64,000 nucleotides of DNA from CAVVFX01 sp963747535 (lineage in GTDB: Bacteria; Acidobacteriota; Terriglobia; Bryobacterales; Bryobacteraceae), in NCBI GenBank assembly GCA_963747535.1, contig CAVVFX010000015.1, positions 1 to 64,000 of the forward strand, given 5' to 3'. Position 1 is the stretch's first letter. Every line of letters begins with the position of its first letter. A program made the position numbers and the translations under genes. Below are positions 15,974 to 25,357 of this stretch, piece after piece. The notes beneath the pieces were generated by a model. That model had not been told where the DNA came from. It saw nothing but the letters and a program-made list of their open reading frames with translations, and searched no databases.

Positions 15974-18340
15974 GTGTTAATGACGCAGCGAATTGGCAAG
16001 TACATTGCTTCAGCCTGTTTGTTGGTGTTCCCTCTAACCGACGGCAGCGGCCAGGATGCCCACTTCTATGGCCGGCTCGCCGACCATGAGTTCTTCACGT
16101 TAGGGAGAATTCCGGAAGCTTTAAACCTATACCAGAAAGCCTATCGGGCCGTAATGTTCTCTGATTCGGCCTTCCAATCCCGGTTTCTGAACAATATCGG
16201 GGCCATGCAGTTGACTCTTTTCCGTTACCAGGAGGCGGAACAGACCCTGCAGAGTGTCCGGAAATCGACCGCGGCCGCCCGGGATAACGCCTTGCTGGGC
16301 AGCGCCGACGGTAATCTGGCTGGGCTACACGCGCAAATGGACGACCTTATCACCGCCGAGATGTATGCGCGCGAGTCGCTTCAGGCCTACTCGCGGGCAA
16401 ACCAACCGCAACTGCAACTCCGAGCCTTGCTGACGCTCGCCAACATTCTTAACCGCGAGCAGTCAATTCGCGAAGCAGAGAAATACTTTCTGGCGGGTAT
16501 CCGCGCCGCCACCAGCGCTGGAGATTGGGCGTCGGCCTCCTACGGATGGCGGAATTACGGTAAAGCTCTGTTGCAAGCCGGCCAGCTGGATGACGCCGAT
16601 CTGGCATTTGGCGAAAGCGGCAAACTGCTGCGGCAACGCACCAACCGGAAAGGTGAGGACGCCCTGCTCTGGAATATCAGCCGCTTGCGTCTTCGCCAGC
16701 ACAATCTCCCCGCTGCTCTGGAGTCCATCAACGAAGCTATCCAGGCTTCCGAAACCGCGGGACGTATCCCCACCTGGCGACTGTATCAAACTCGAGCGGA
16801 AGTCGAATTGGCGAAAGGGGACGCTGTTTCCGCTCTCGAAGATGCTCGCACGGCGCTGCAACAGGCCAGGGTCTTTCGTGCCAATGTCATCCCGGATAAC
16901 GATAACCGCGTCGGGTCGGAAGGCCTGCTGGATGAAGTCTATTCCGTTTTGATCGATGCCGGAAACCAGGTCTATCTCAAGACCCACGACCGCGTCCTGC
17001 TACGGGATACCTTCGAAGCCGCGGAAGAGAATCGCGCCGAGAGCCTGGAGGCTCTGCTCCCCACGGCCACCGGATGGAGGACCCATCTTCCCGCCCCTCA
17101 ATACTGGAATAAGCTCTCCGAATTGATCAACGAACAGCGACGGGCCGTACGATTCAATTCCAGTCCGTTCAATGAACGCGTCGCCCGCTTGCACAGTGAG
17201 TTATCGGAGATGGAAGCCACCGCGAAGGGGACGGTTCCGGCGCCCGTGGGTATGGTCCTTCGCCGGGTAGAGAAAAACCTTCCGGACGGCGCCGCTCTCC
17301 TGAGTTTTCGTTTGGGCGGCCGCTCCTCCTGGCTATGGACCGTGGATCGTGGCGAGTTGCAACTTTACCGCCTTCCACCTAAAGCAGTGCTATTGCCGGA
17401 GATCCAGGCTTTTCAAGACAGCGTCAGGGACAACGACGCTGACAGAATCGGCCAAACCGGTCTGCGGCTCTATACGCATCTGTTTGGTGGTCCTCAAACC
17501 TCGTTCGAGCGAAGTTCCCAATGGTTCATCAGTGCCGACGAGCCCCTCGATGCGCTGCCCCTGGCGGCGCTGGTCGTGAAAGTCGATAAGAACGGCCCGG
17601 TCTACCTGACCCAACGCAAAACCCTACAGGTTCTCCCGGGCGCCCAGTTGTTCGATTCTCCGGTGCGGGGCAGTCTGATTGATAAACGTTTCGTTCTCGC
17701 CGGGGACGGAATCTACAATCGTGCCGATCCACGCTATGGCGGATTCCCTCTGACTCGTCCGGCCTCCTGGAGTATGGCGCGTTTGCCGGCTAGCGGCGAC
17801 GAGGTGCGCTTTGCGGCTAAATTGTGGCCGAACACCGCACTTCTTACCGGGACAAATATGACCCGTAAGGCGCTCCTCAAAGAGATTGATCGCGATCCGG
17901 ATGTCATTCATATTGCCAGCCACGTGATTCCCGGCCAGGATCGCGGGCGCGCCGGAATCCTCGCACTCGGGATGGACTCATCAGGCGAGCCCGAGTTACT
18001 GACGCCGCAGGAGATCCTGCTGCATCCGATTCATTCGCGTCTGGTGGTCATGACGGGTTGCTCGTCAGCCCTTGGAGACTCGCTGCCGGCCTCAGGCTTG
18101 ATGGGTCTGACACGCGCCTGGCTGGCGTCTGGTGCCGGTGAAGTTCTGGCCACGCGGTGGCCCACCAAGGACGAAGACGAGAACGGGTTGATCGGCAGCT
18201 TCTACAAGCATTTGCTCGCGTCAGCCGACGGCAACATCCCTGAAGCGCTCCAGGAATCCAGAAAAGATATGATTGCGCGCGGCGGCTGGCGTGCCGAGCC
18301 GCGGTATTGGGCGACGTTTTTCCTGATCGGAGTCCGCTAA
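15974..18340 (+). CDS. Exported TPR-CHAT protease-like protein
   Basis: A 788-residue protein. A short signal peptide-like segment (about 8-27) precedes a large helical region (about 30-440) with TPR repeats (for example FTLGRIPEALNLYQKAYRAVMF, QYQEAEQTLQSV-like units). The C-terminal CHAT domain (about 480-788) keeps the caspase-type dyad: H650 in HIASH and C696 in MTGCSSA. CHAT proteins are caspase/separase-fold peptidases, often with TPR substrate-sensing arms. The start is GTG at 15974; ATG at 15980 is an alternative. No clear Shine-Dalgarno is present because the inverted repeat occupies that place. A secreted HExxH protein follows. Confidence 0.85.
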   Translation: MLMTQRIGKYIASACLLVFPLTDGSGQDAHFYGRLADHEFFTLGRIPEALNLYQKAYRAVMFSDSAFQSRFLNNIGAMQLTLFRYQEAEQTLQSVRKSTAAARDNALLGSADGNLAGLHAQMDDLITAEMYARESLQAYSRANQPQLQLRALLTLANILNREQSIREAEKYFLAGIRAATSAGDWASASYGWRNYGKALLQAGQLDDADLAFGESGKLLRQRTNRKGEDALLWNISRLRLRQHNLPAALESINEAIQASETAGRIPTWRLYQTRAEVELAKGDAVSALEDARTALQQARVFRANVIPDNDNRVGSEGLLDEVYSVLIDAGNQVYLKTHDRVLLRDTFEAAEENRAESLEALLPTATGWRTHLPAPQYWNKLSELINEQRRAVRFNSSPFNERVARLHSELSEMEATAKGTVPAPVGMVLRRVEKNLPDGAALLSFRLGGRSSWLWTVDRGELQLYRLPPKAVLLPEIQAFQDSVRDNDADRIGQTGLRLYTHLFGGPQTSFERSSQWFISADEPLDALPLAALVVKVDKNGPVYLTQRKTLQVLPGAQLFDSPVRGSLIDKRFVLAGDGIYNRADPRYGGFPLTRPASWSMARLPASGDEVRFAAKLWPNTALLTGTNMTRKALLKEIDRDPDVIHIASHVIPGQDRGRAGILALGMDSSGEPELLTPQEILLHPIHSRLVVMTGCSSALGDSLPASGLMGLTRAWLASGAGEVLATRWPTKDEDENGLIGSFYKHLLASADGNIPEALQESRKDMIARGGWRAEPRYWATFFLIGVR

Positions 18341-18620
18341 ACCAATCGATTCAAAAAATGTATTGTAAATTACATTGACATCGGATTCGGGTGATGAGAA
18401 ATTGAAAGAGTAAGGTTTTTTTTACTTCGTTTCCGCAACTGTCGCATGGCACGAACGTGTTTCCAGGTTGGCAACACAGCTCGCTAGAGGCCTGCTACTG
18501 ACCCCGGATGGTGCGGAACCATCAAGCCCAATCGATTTCACCGGCCTTCGGCGCTGATGTCCTCTGAGGCTGTACAGGAATATAAGACCTGATTATGTCT
18601 TATCCTGGCGAGGCGGAGCA
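18341..18620. promoter_or_regulatory. Intergenic region with second operator-like repeat (18359-18378)
   Basis: TGTATTGT, AAATT and ACATTGA at 18359-18378 repeat the CHAT-gene operator, with a less perfect right arm. TTGACA at 18375-18380 overlaps its end and could be a -35 element for the downstream metalloprotease gene. The rest of the spacer shows no gene. Confidence 0.4.
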
Positions 18621-19220
18621 TTGCAAAAAAAAATTGCGAGTTTGCCGGCGATTCTCGGGATCGCTTTACTCAGTGGGGTCGCTGGCCAGGCCAGGCAACC
18701 CGAACCCCCGCCCGACGTGACGGTTTGGCTGCACAGCACGGTCCTTGCGACACCTGGAGCGGTCGAGCGAGCCAGGCAACTCGCAAAAAGCATGTTCGCT
18801 TCGATCGGCGTCAATCTCGTATGGCGCACGGAGTTGTCCGACCAGCAACAGGGCGTCCCGATTAAAGTGACATTGAAATCAGGTGCGGTAGGGGAGGATG
18901 AGAGCTTAGCATTGGGCGAGACCTTTCCTTTCGCCAAAGACCATGACATCACGATCCGGTATGACCGTATCCTCGATTCGGCCGGCATTTCGAAGGAATT
19001 GGAGTCTCTGATACTGGCCCACGTGCTGGTTCACGAAATCACCCACATACTCCAATGCGTCAACCGGCATTCGGAGACCGGGATCATGAAGGCGCGCTGG
19101 ACTTCCGAAGACTTTTGCGAGATGCGCTGGAAGCCACTCGAGTTTACGCCCGAGGACCTCGCGCTCATCCGCCTGGGGATGCAGGCTCTACGGTCCCGTC
19201 GCGGACAGCCTGTACGTTGA
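18621..19220 (+). CDS. Secreted HExxH zinc metalloprotease-like protein
   Basis: A 199-residue exported protein with a signal peptide of about 22-25 residues. The zinc motif is HEITH (about 137-141 in LAHVLVHEITHILQ), followed by NRHSETGIMKARW, which has the third His and the Met-turn-like GIM pattern seen in matrixin-type (metzincin-like) peptidases. Small proteins of this pattern recur in Acidobacteria, usually of unknown substrate. The start is TTG at 18621, preceded by AGGCGGAG. The gene follows the CHAT gene with a shared operator motif in between. It ends convergent with the quinone oxidoreductase. Confidence 0.75.
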   Translation: MQKKIASLPAILGIALLSGVAGQARQPEPPPDVTVWLHSTVLATPGAVERARQLAKSMFASIGVNLVWRTELSDQQQGVPIKVTLKSGAVGEDESLALGETFPFAKDHDITIRYDRILDSAGISKELESLILAHVLVHEITHILQCVNRHSETGIMKARWTSEDFCEMRWKPLEFTPEDLALIRLGMQALRSRRGQPVR

Positions 19221-19307
19221 CGCCGTACCAACTGGCCTCATTTTTATCTCGGGTTCATCTGCGTTCATCTCTACTCATGCATGCCTTGAGTTTCCCCGAG
19301 CGTCCCC

Positions 19308-20276
19308 CTACGGAATCAGCAGAACCTTTCCCGCGGTCTTACGGCCCTCCAGGTCCCGGTGAGCCTGCGCCGCCTCGGACAAGGGGAACATCCGGTCGAT
19401 CCGAAGTTCCAGTTTGCCCGCTGCAATCCACCCCAGAACGTCGCCCGCACGCCAATTCAGTTCTTCAGGCGTCGCGCAATGTGGCGCCAGGCTGGGCCGT
19501 GTCAGGAACAACGATCCTTTAACGTTCAGGATGCTCGGATCGAAAGGAGCAACCGCCCCACTCGACTGGCCGAACAGCACCATCATGCCGCGCGGGCGAA
19601 TCCCATCGAGGCCTTTGAGAAATGTGGCCACACCCACGGAGTCGTAAATCACATCGACGCCTCGCCCATTGGTGAGCCGTTTGACCTCGCCAACGAAGTC
19701 CTGCTCCGTATAGTTGATTACCTCGTCCGCGCCGGCGCTGCGGGCGAGTTCGACTTTCGCAGGGCTGCCGGCAGTGCCGATGACCCGCGCTCCCAGCATC
19801 TTGGCCATTTGCACGGCGAGTCGCCCAACTCCACCAGCCGCGGCGTGGATCAGACAGGTGTCGCCCGATTTCAGCGGGTAAGTCGAGTGCGTCAGATAAT
19901 GAGCCGTCATGCCTTGCAGCATGGCCGCCGCGCCAATTTCGAAGCTGACGGTATCGGGCAGTTTGACCAGTGCTGTAACGGGCACTGCCGCGTATTCGGC
20001 GTAAGACCCGCGATGCATCGCGTAAGCCACGCGGTCGCCGGGTCGGATACCCGTGACTTCGGGTCCGATCGCTTCCACCGTGCCCGCCCCCTCCATGCCC
20101 GGCGTGAACGGCAGGTCGAGCTTGTACAACCCGATGCGATGATACACGTCGATGAAGTTGACGCCCGCTGCAGCGATCTTGACCAGGACCTGCTTCGGCC
20201 CGGCGACGGACTTCGGCCCCTCGGTATATTTGAGCTGTTCGGGACCTCCCGTCTGTGCTACCTGAATCAGTTTCAT
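19308..20276 (-). CDS. qor: NADPH:quinone oxidoreductase / zinc-less MDR alcohol dehydrogenase-like
   Basis: A 322-residue medium-chain reductase matching bacterial quinone oxidoreductases in length and motifs: GVNFIDVYHRIGLY near residues 39-52, PGMEGAGTVEAIG, and nucleotide-binding HAAAGGVGRLAVQMAK (about 143-158). The zinc-ligand Cys residues of classical alcohol dehydrogenases are absent, as expected for QOR. It probably reduces quinones or enones with NADPH in the cytosol. It is convergent with the upstream HExxH gene and about 80 bp from the HD-GYP gene in the same direction. Confidence 0.85.
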   Translation of the reverse strand: MKLIQVAQTGGPEQLKYTEGPKSVAGPKQVLVKIAAAGVNFIDVYHRIGLYKLDLPFTPGMEGAGTVEAIGPEVTGIRPGDRVAYAMHRGSYAEYAAVPVTALVKLPDTVSFEIGAAAMLQGMTAHYLTHSTYPLKSGDTCLIHAAAGGVGRLAVQMAKMLGARVIGTAGSPAKVELARSAGADEVINYTEQDFVGEVKRLTNGRGVDVIYDSVGVATFLKGLDGIRPRGMMVLFGQSSGAVAPFDPSILNVKGSLFLTRPSLAPHCATPEELNWRAGDVLGWIAAGKLELRIDRMFPLSEAAQAHRDLEGRKTAGKVLLIP

Positions 20277-20356
20277 GACTATAAGTTATCAGCTATCAGT
20301 CGTCGGTCATCCGTCGTTCGCCAGGACGAGCCTGCCGATAACGGCCGACGGACAAC

Positions 20357-22015
20357 TCACTCCGCCGTGACAGGCGCCGCCTGATCGACTGCCGCTGAAA
20401 GGCGCAGCATGGATGCGGTGTCCCCCGCCGCATCGCTCGGCACTCCAGTCTGCATCAGCCGGCAGAAGACGTCGGCGATCTCGGGATCGAATTGCGTTCC
20501 CGCATTCGCCTCGATAATGGCGAAAGCTCGCGCATGAGTAAAACCCCGCCGGTAAGGCCGGTCGCTTGTCATCGCGTCCCAGGCGTCCGCCACATGTACG
20601 ATTCGTGCCGCCCGGGGAATGGCATTTCCACTCAGGCCGTAGGGGTACCCGCTCCCGTCCCAGTTTTCGTGGTGCAGTTCTACGACCGGCAGATAATCCG
20701 TGAAACCTTGCACTCCTTCGAGGATTCTGCGCCCGATCGTGGGATGTTGTTTGATCAGCGAGAATTCGATGTCACTCAACACGCTGGGCTTTTGTAGAAT
20801 GTGATCGGGCACGCCGATCTTTCCAATATCGTGCAGCAGCGCTCCGATTCGCACCACGTCCTGTTCCTCCGCGGACAAGTTCATGGCCTGCGTGATTGAA
20901 ATGGCGATTTCACTCACGCGTTCGCTGTGACCCGCGGTGTAACGGTCCCGGGCATCCAGCGCGTGAGCCAGGGATTCGACGAACTCGACGTAAGCCCCGT
21001 GCAGACCGTTCCGGGCGTCTCGAATAGCCGATGCTGCGCGGTTGAAACTGCTGATCAACTGGCGGATTTCGACAATCCGGCTTTGATCGGCGGGCAGTTC
21101 CTCCAGCACTCCGGCCTCCTCCCCCTTGTGCAGGTGTGAAACCACCTCGGCGAGAGGAACCAGCATGGAACGCGAAGCTCCCGCGCTGACGATGAAGGCA
21201 GCCAACGCCGCCCCAATGGAAGCGCTGAGAAAGACGCTCCGAAGAATACCTTGTTCCGGAGCTGCCGCCGCATCGACATTCTGCAGGCTTCGCAAAATGT
21301 ACCCTTCACCCAGGTCTGCGTCCTGCAGGCGGATCGACAGATACGCCGCTCCATTGATCCGCAGGTCGCACTCCAGCGAGGCACACCGTTCCATCGCTTC
21401 AGCAACCTGCTGCATCGACACGCCCGTATGGTCTGTCCGTACGACCCGCCCATTCTTAAACAGCACCACCGGCACGCCGAATTGTCCCAGATCGAACCGG
21501 TCGCCCAGCGTCAGGTAACCGAGACGCTCGCCGCCCTGCGCGATCGGCGCCGAAGCGAACAGGTACAGTCGCCCCCGGTACTCCGCGAGCCCTTCCACAC
21601 CCGTCGCGGGTGCAGCCTCGGGAACCAACAGGAGGTTACCCTCACGCACGACCCACGCGACCGGGGCGCCTTTGAAATTTGCCATCGAGAGCAGGGTGAG
21701 GCCCATTTGAGCGCCTAATTCCTGCAGTTGATCCTGGGCCGTGCGCCGTGCATCTTCGCTCGCCGGTTCCGCATTCAGCACCTGCAATCCCGCCTTTAGC
21801 GCGGGATTCTCCGCGGCGAAGCGCAGGACGCGGCTCACCAGTAGCTGATTTTGGGCGCGCATTCTCCCCATGGAGCTCTGCTTGTCCCGCAGACTCGATC
21901 GCAACTCTTCCCTCACACCCCTCTGGAACCGCGACTGGAGCGCCCAGAAGCTGATTCCAAGGACGAGCGCGAATGGGATAAAGCAGACCGCGAACGCGCG
22001 GGTCGCGAATCGCAT
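20357..22015 (-). CDS. Membrane HD-GYP cyclic-di-GMP phosphodiesterase
   Basis: A 552-residue sensor enzyme. A membrane helix at about 7-27 is followed by an extracytoplasmic sensor region (about 30-265, CACHE-like by position), a second membrane helix at about 268-288, a HAMP-like linker, and an HD-GYP domain (about 345-520). Key motifs are HSERVSEIA, the HD pair in LLHDIGKIGVPD, ELHHENWDGSGYP holding the GYP triad, and HVADAWDAMTSDRPYR. All metal and GYP residues look intact, so it should hydrolyse c-di-GMP in response to an external signal. It appears monocistronic. Confidence 0.9.
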   Translation of the reverse strand: MRFATRAFAVCFIPFALVLGISFWALQSRFQRGVREELRSSLRDKQSSMGRMRAQNQLLVSRVLRFAAENPALKAGLQVLNAEPASEDARRTAQDQLQELGAQMGLTLLSMANFKGAPVAWVVREGNLLLVPEAAPATGVEGLAEYRGRLYLFASAPIAQGGERLGYLTLGDRFDLGQFGVPVVLFKNGRVVRTDHTGVSMQQVAEAMERCASLECDLRINGAAYLSIRLQDADLGEGYILRSLQNVDAAAAPEQGILRSVFLSASIGAALAAFIVSAGASRSMLVPLAEVVSHLHKGEEAGVLEELPADQSRIVEIRQLISSFNRAASAIRDARNGLHGAYVEFVESLAHALDARDRYTAGHSERVSEIAISITQAMNLSAEEQDVVRIGALLHDIGKIGVPDHILQKPSVLSDIEFSLIKQHPTIGRRILEGVQGFTDYLPVVELHHENWDGSGYPYGLSGNAIPRAARIVHVADAWDAMTSDRPYRRGFTHARAFAIIEANAGTQFDPEIADVFCRLMQTGVPSDAAGDTASMLRLSAAVDQAAPVTAE

Positions 22016-22365
22016 GATCTATCTCGATCCCCCGGAACTGCGCATCAGCCCGTGTGCTGAAGGGTTTAGCGTCTGAAATGCCCGGAGAGCAGTAACCAGC
22101 GTGTTTTGTGCCATGTTCCGGACGGTTCCTTTTCCTAAAAACCTCAGGGCGTTCTTAGCTAATGTGATGATCCATTCAAATGGAACGTATGTCTATGTGT
22201 AAATTGGAATTACGCGCTTTGTAGGCAAAAGTAATGCGGGTCGCTGAGTTTAATGCTCGTCCCACGATCCGGCGCGCCGAGTTAGGTGGAAAGGTGGACA
22301 GCGCCGTCGGACCCATTCGTGTTAATTCGTGTTCATCCGTGGCCCGAGGCTTTGCCTTTGGCTTC
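22016..22365. repeat. Intergenic region with dispersed ATTCGTGTTAATTCGTG repeat
   Basis: At 22314-22344 there is ATTCGTGTTAATTCGTG continuing into TTCATCCGTGGCCC. This is the reverse-complement relative of the CCACGAATGAACACGAAT units repeated in tandem at 53.6-53.9 kb. No gene is seen in the remainder. Confidence 0.5.
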
Positions 22366-23511
22366 TCAGCCTGTCACCATGCGCCCTATGCCTTCGCGAA
22401 ACGTACTTTCAGGGGTCAGTAGGCTCACCACCAGATACGCTTCCGCTTCGAAGTCATAAAAATATCCGGGCTGCACCAGCACTCCGCGATCGAGAAGCGT
22501 GAGTATCCATTCCTCTTCGCTGCGAATCCGTGGCGCGCGCAAAATCGCATACCATCCCCCTTCCACCACCAGCAAGCGAAACACGCCATTACCCCGGACC
22601 GCTTCGGTGAGAAACTCAAGGTTGCTCCGCAGACGCCCGGTGATCTGCCGCTGTATGTCCGTGCGTGCAGCCAGCAGGTTCGGCAGCGCGTACTGCACCG
22701 GGGTACCCACCGAAAGGAAGTTATCGGCAATCAGGTCAATTCGAGACAGCGCCTCTTCGCGGAGCGCGTCCGGCCCGCCGGCGATCATCCAGCCCAGTTT
22801 CATCTGCGGCAACCCCACCATCTTCGACAAACCTCCCAGGCAGAAAGTAAGAACGTCTGCCACCCCGGTAAGTGAACACCAGTTGGAGGTGGTAAGTGCA
22901 TAATCGAAAAAGACCTCATCCGCGATCAGTGCCAGTTGATAAGTCGCACAAAGCTTCCTAAGTCGATCTAACTCCCAGGGCTTTATATATGAACCGGTCG
23001 GGTTATTTGGACTTACCACCACAATGGCGCGCGTCCGCTCATTGATTGACTCGATCAACGGCTCGAAATCAATGAACCATCCGCTGTCGTAGCGCAGCGG
23101 ATACTGACGGATCCGCACGGATTCGAGGCCGGCCAGATACTCGAACAAAGGATACGAAGGGCGCGGCGTCAGGATCTCGTCACCGGGATCGCACAGCAGC
23201 TTGAACAGCCACGAGTAAGCTTCACTGCTGCTCGCTGTCAGCACCGCCCGCTCGCATGCCACGCCATACAGCGCGGCGATTTGCGCACGCGCCTGGGGCA
23301 GCCCATTGGACCACGGATCGTAGACCAGGGACTGAGGCGCAGCGAATCCGGCCAGGATGCCGTGGGCTGGATACTCAATCCCAGCCCGCGTCGGATTGGA
23401 CTCGGTCAAGTCGAGAATCGGCAGTCCCGCAGCCCGTCGCTGTGCGAGGGCGTCCGCAATCGAATTGCGCGGGAGATGGAAGGGAAGGCGATGCGAGAAC
23501 ATGTCAGCCAT
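22366..23511 (-). CDS. Class I/II pyridoxal-phosphate aminotransferase
   Basis: A 381-residue fold-type I PLP enzyme. Visible motifs are LTESNPTRAG near the start, ASSSEAYSWLFKLLCDPGDEILTP, PNNPTGSY (substrate/PLP region), ADEVFFDYAL (PLP-binding Asp), and the Schiff-base Lys in LGGLSKMVGLPQMKLGW. The organisation is that of aspartate/alanine-type aminotransferases; the amino-acid specificity cannot be set from sequence alone. I start at the ATG at 23511 because the extra seven codons upstream are encoded by a REP repeat. It is transcribed alone. Confidence 0.85.
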   Translation of the reverse strand: MADMFSHRLPFHLPRNSIADALAQRRAAGLPILDLTESNPTRAGIEYPAHGILAGFAAPQSLVYDPWSNGLPQARAQIAALYGVACERAVLTASSSEAYSWLFKLLCDPGDEILTPRPSYPLFEYLAGLESVRIRQYPLRYDSGWFIDFEPLIESINERTRAIVVVSPNNPTGSYIKPWELDRLRKLCATYQLALIADEVFFDYALTTSNWCSLTGVADVLTFCLGGLSKMVGLPQMKLGWMIAGGPDALREEALSRIDLIADNFLSVGTPVQYALPNLLAARTDIQRQITGRLRSNLEFLTEAVRGNGVFRLLVVEGGWYAILRAPRIRSEEEWILTLLDRGVLVQPGYFYDFEAEAYLVVSLLTPESTFREGIGRMVTG

Positions 23512-23520
23512 TCTTACTGT

Positions 23521-23731
23521 AGGGTAGACCATCGTCCTTTGTGGTCTGCCAGGCTGCGCAGCAACCTTCTGGAGTTTCTACATTTCAGACTCTGGACGAA
23601 CATGTACTACTAATAGTCAGAATCGTCGCGGCCTGCGACGAATTTTGTGGAGTAGGCCATTGGCCAGTTCGCGGCGCGAAGCGACGCGTATACAACTCGG
23701 TTGCACTTGCGGCTTGCCGCTTTACGGAGTA
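23521..23731. repeat. Composite repeat: REP hairpin plus ~128-bp structured core (copy A)
   Basis: A REP-I hairpin (AGACCA 23526-23531 with TGGTCT 23542-23547, then GGCTGCGCAGC) is followed by a core at 23604-23731. The same core occurs in reverse complement at 56394-56509, also next to REP hairpins. Hairpin TCGTCGC/GCGACGA inside the core corresponds to GATTCTTCGCG/CGCGAAGAATC in the other copy. The short ORFs here are products of the repeat. At 23779-23797 a copy of the CTCCCTCACGGTCGCGGC repeat follows. Confidence 0.65.
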
Positions 23732-23833
23732 GTGATGGAGGAAGACCGGTGCCCTGTTGTGAAGGAACTCGTACCGACTCCCTCACGGTCGCGGCCCAGA
23801 AAGGTCACGGCGTGGCCTGTCCAAAGCAAGCGG

Positions 23834-25033
23834 TCACCGAAAAAGCCTCGGTGCAAAATCGGCCAGATCTCTGCGCCACGTCTGGAACTCATGCGCCGTG
23901 CCCTGCGATTCATAAAAGACATTCCTGATGCCTGCCTGATCTAGAGCCTCGTGCATTGCCTTAGCGCCGTCATGCATGGCGGTCTCCGCGGTGCCCGCAC
24001 CGATCCAGAACAGATGCACCTTGCGATTGAAGGCCGATGGATCGGTGAAGATCCCGTTATAGGCGGTCTTCGAGTCGAAGCCGCGAATCGGCGCACTGAA
24101 AACGCCGATCCAGGCGAATTTGTCCAGATGGTTGAGGGTGATCTGCAGAGTTTGCGCACCTCCCATGGAAAGCCCTGCCATAGCTCGATGCTCGCGGTCC
24201 GCAACTGTTCGGTAGGTGCTGTCGATCATCGGTACCAGATCAGAAAGCAAAATCGCTTCAAACGGAGATGGACCTTGTGCAGGGCCTGCGGTCGGCGTCG
24301 CTCCGCGAGTTAGCGGCGGACCGCCTGGCGGTGGCGGCGTGATACTGAACGTGGCTTTCGGTTGAGTGGCATATCCGGTCTCCATAACAACGATCATGGG
24401 CTTCGCTTTGCCAGACGCGATTAGATTATCGAGAATCAGATCGGCCCGGCCTTGCCGGCTCCAGCTCGATCCATTTTCGTTTGCACCATGCTGGAGATAG
24501 AGAACGGGATAACGCACGTTCGACTGGCGGTCGTAATCCGGGGGCGTGTACACATACGCGCGGCGCCATGCGCCTGTGGTCTTCGAATGATACCAATGGA
24601 TGCGTACGTCTCCGTGAGGTACCTCTTTGATGTCATAGAAATCCGCACCCTTTTCCGGCACTTCCAACCCGCTGAGCTCCTTATTATGTCCGAAATACGA
24701 TTCACTTAAGGGATCGCTTACCTCGACGCCATCGATCACGTACCAATAGTAGTGAAACCCGGGGACCACGGGTCCGACAGTGACACTCCACGCTCCGTCT
24801 GTGCCGCGGACGAGATCGACGGGACCTTTCCCGATTCCACTGTCCGCATTATTCGTAGCGACCAGCACCTGGTGCGCACCGGGGGCCAGAATCTGAAAGG
24901 TGACGCGCAGATCTGAATGAATACAAGGGAATGCCGCCGCGGTCTCGTTCGAAGGTGCAGGCTGGCACTCCTGCGCCGATAGCGCCCAACAGCAGACCGA
25001 TGCGGCCACAGCCAATATCCAGAAACACTTCAT
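23834..25033 (-). CDS. Secreted esterase (enterochelin/feruloyl esterase-like, alpha/beta hydrolase)
   Basis: A 399-residue exported protein. The signal peptide covers about 1-20. An N-terminal E-set/CBM48-like domain (about 30-130; FQILAPGAHQVLVATNNADSG and VTVGPVVPGFHYYWYVIDG) is followed by a D-type esterase domain with YVYTPPDYD, YLQHGANENGSSW and the nucleophile elbow GLSMGGAQT. A C-terminal His (GTAHEFQTW) completes the triad. Such proteins release feruloyl or acetyl groups from hemicellulose, or hydrolyse similar esters. It lies near the glycoside hydrolase/receptor operon, consistent with polysaccharide use (inference). Confidence 0.85.
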   Translation of the reverse strand: MKCFWILAVAASVCCWALSAQECQPAPSNETAAAFPCIHSDLRVTFQILAPGAHQVLVATNNADSGIGKGPVDLVRGTDGAWSVTVGPVVPGFHYYWYVIDGVEVSDPLSESYFGHNKELSGLEVPEKGADFYDIKEVPHGDVRIHWYHSKTTGAWRRAYVYTPPDYDRQSNVRYPVLYLQHGANENGSSWSRQGRADLILDNLIASGKAKPMIVVMETGYATQPKATFSITPPPPGGPPLTRGATPTAGPAQGPSPFEAILLSDLVPMIDSTYRTVADREHRAMAGLSMGGAQTLQITLNHLDKFAWIGVFSAPIRGFDSKTAYNGIFTDPSAFNRKVHLFWIGAGTAETAMHDGAKAMHEALDQAGIRNVFYESQGTAHEFQTWRRDLADFAPRLFR

Positions 25034-25057
25034 GAGATCTCCTTAGTCAATGCGGCT

Positions 25058-25357
25058 TTGCCCATCGACACTGCGCATTCGCTGCCCGTCTTATGCCACA
25101 TTATTCTACACGCAATTCCGCGCGTTATGTCCGCCCGGGAATCGAAGCCAACAACAAGTTATGTGCCGGGCAATAACAGCGCGTACCTGCCCGCGTCGTT
25201 GCCGAATGGCCCGTTCGCGACATTCCAGGCCGGAATGTCTGCGACGACGCCGATCGTCATTTCCGCCAACGGCGACATCAACTACAGGTGCCGACATCGA
25301 AGCGCGGAACTTCGCGGAGCAGCAGCAGACCGGTTTGCGATGGAAGTCCAGAAATGA
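25058..25357 (+). pseudogene. Possible decayed gene fragment
   Basis: An open frame of 99 codons contains a protein-like stretch, VPGNNSAYLPASLPNGPFA and then FQAGMSATTPIVISANGDINY. The apparent continuation (GADIEARNFAEQQQTG) is in the neighbouring frame, so this looks like a frameshifted remnant of a longer protein. I do not recognise the parent family. It sits between two minus-strand genes and could also be chance. Confidence 0.25.
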
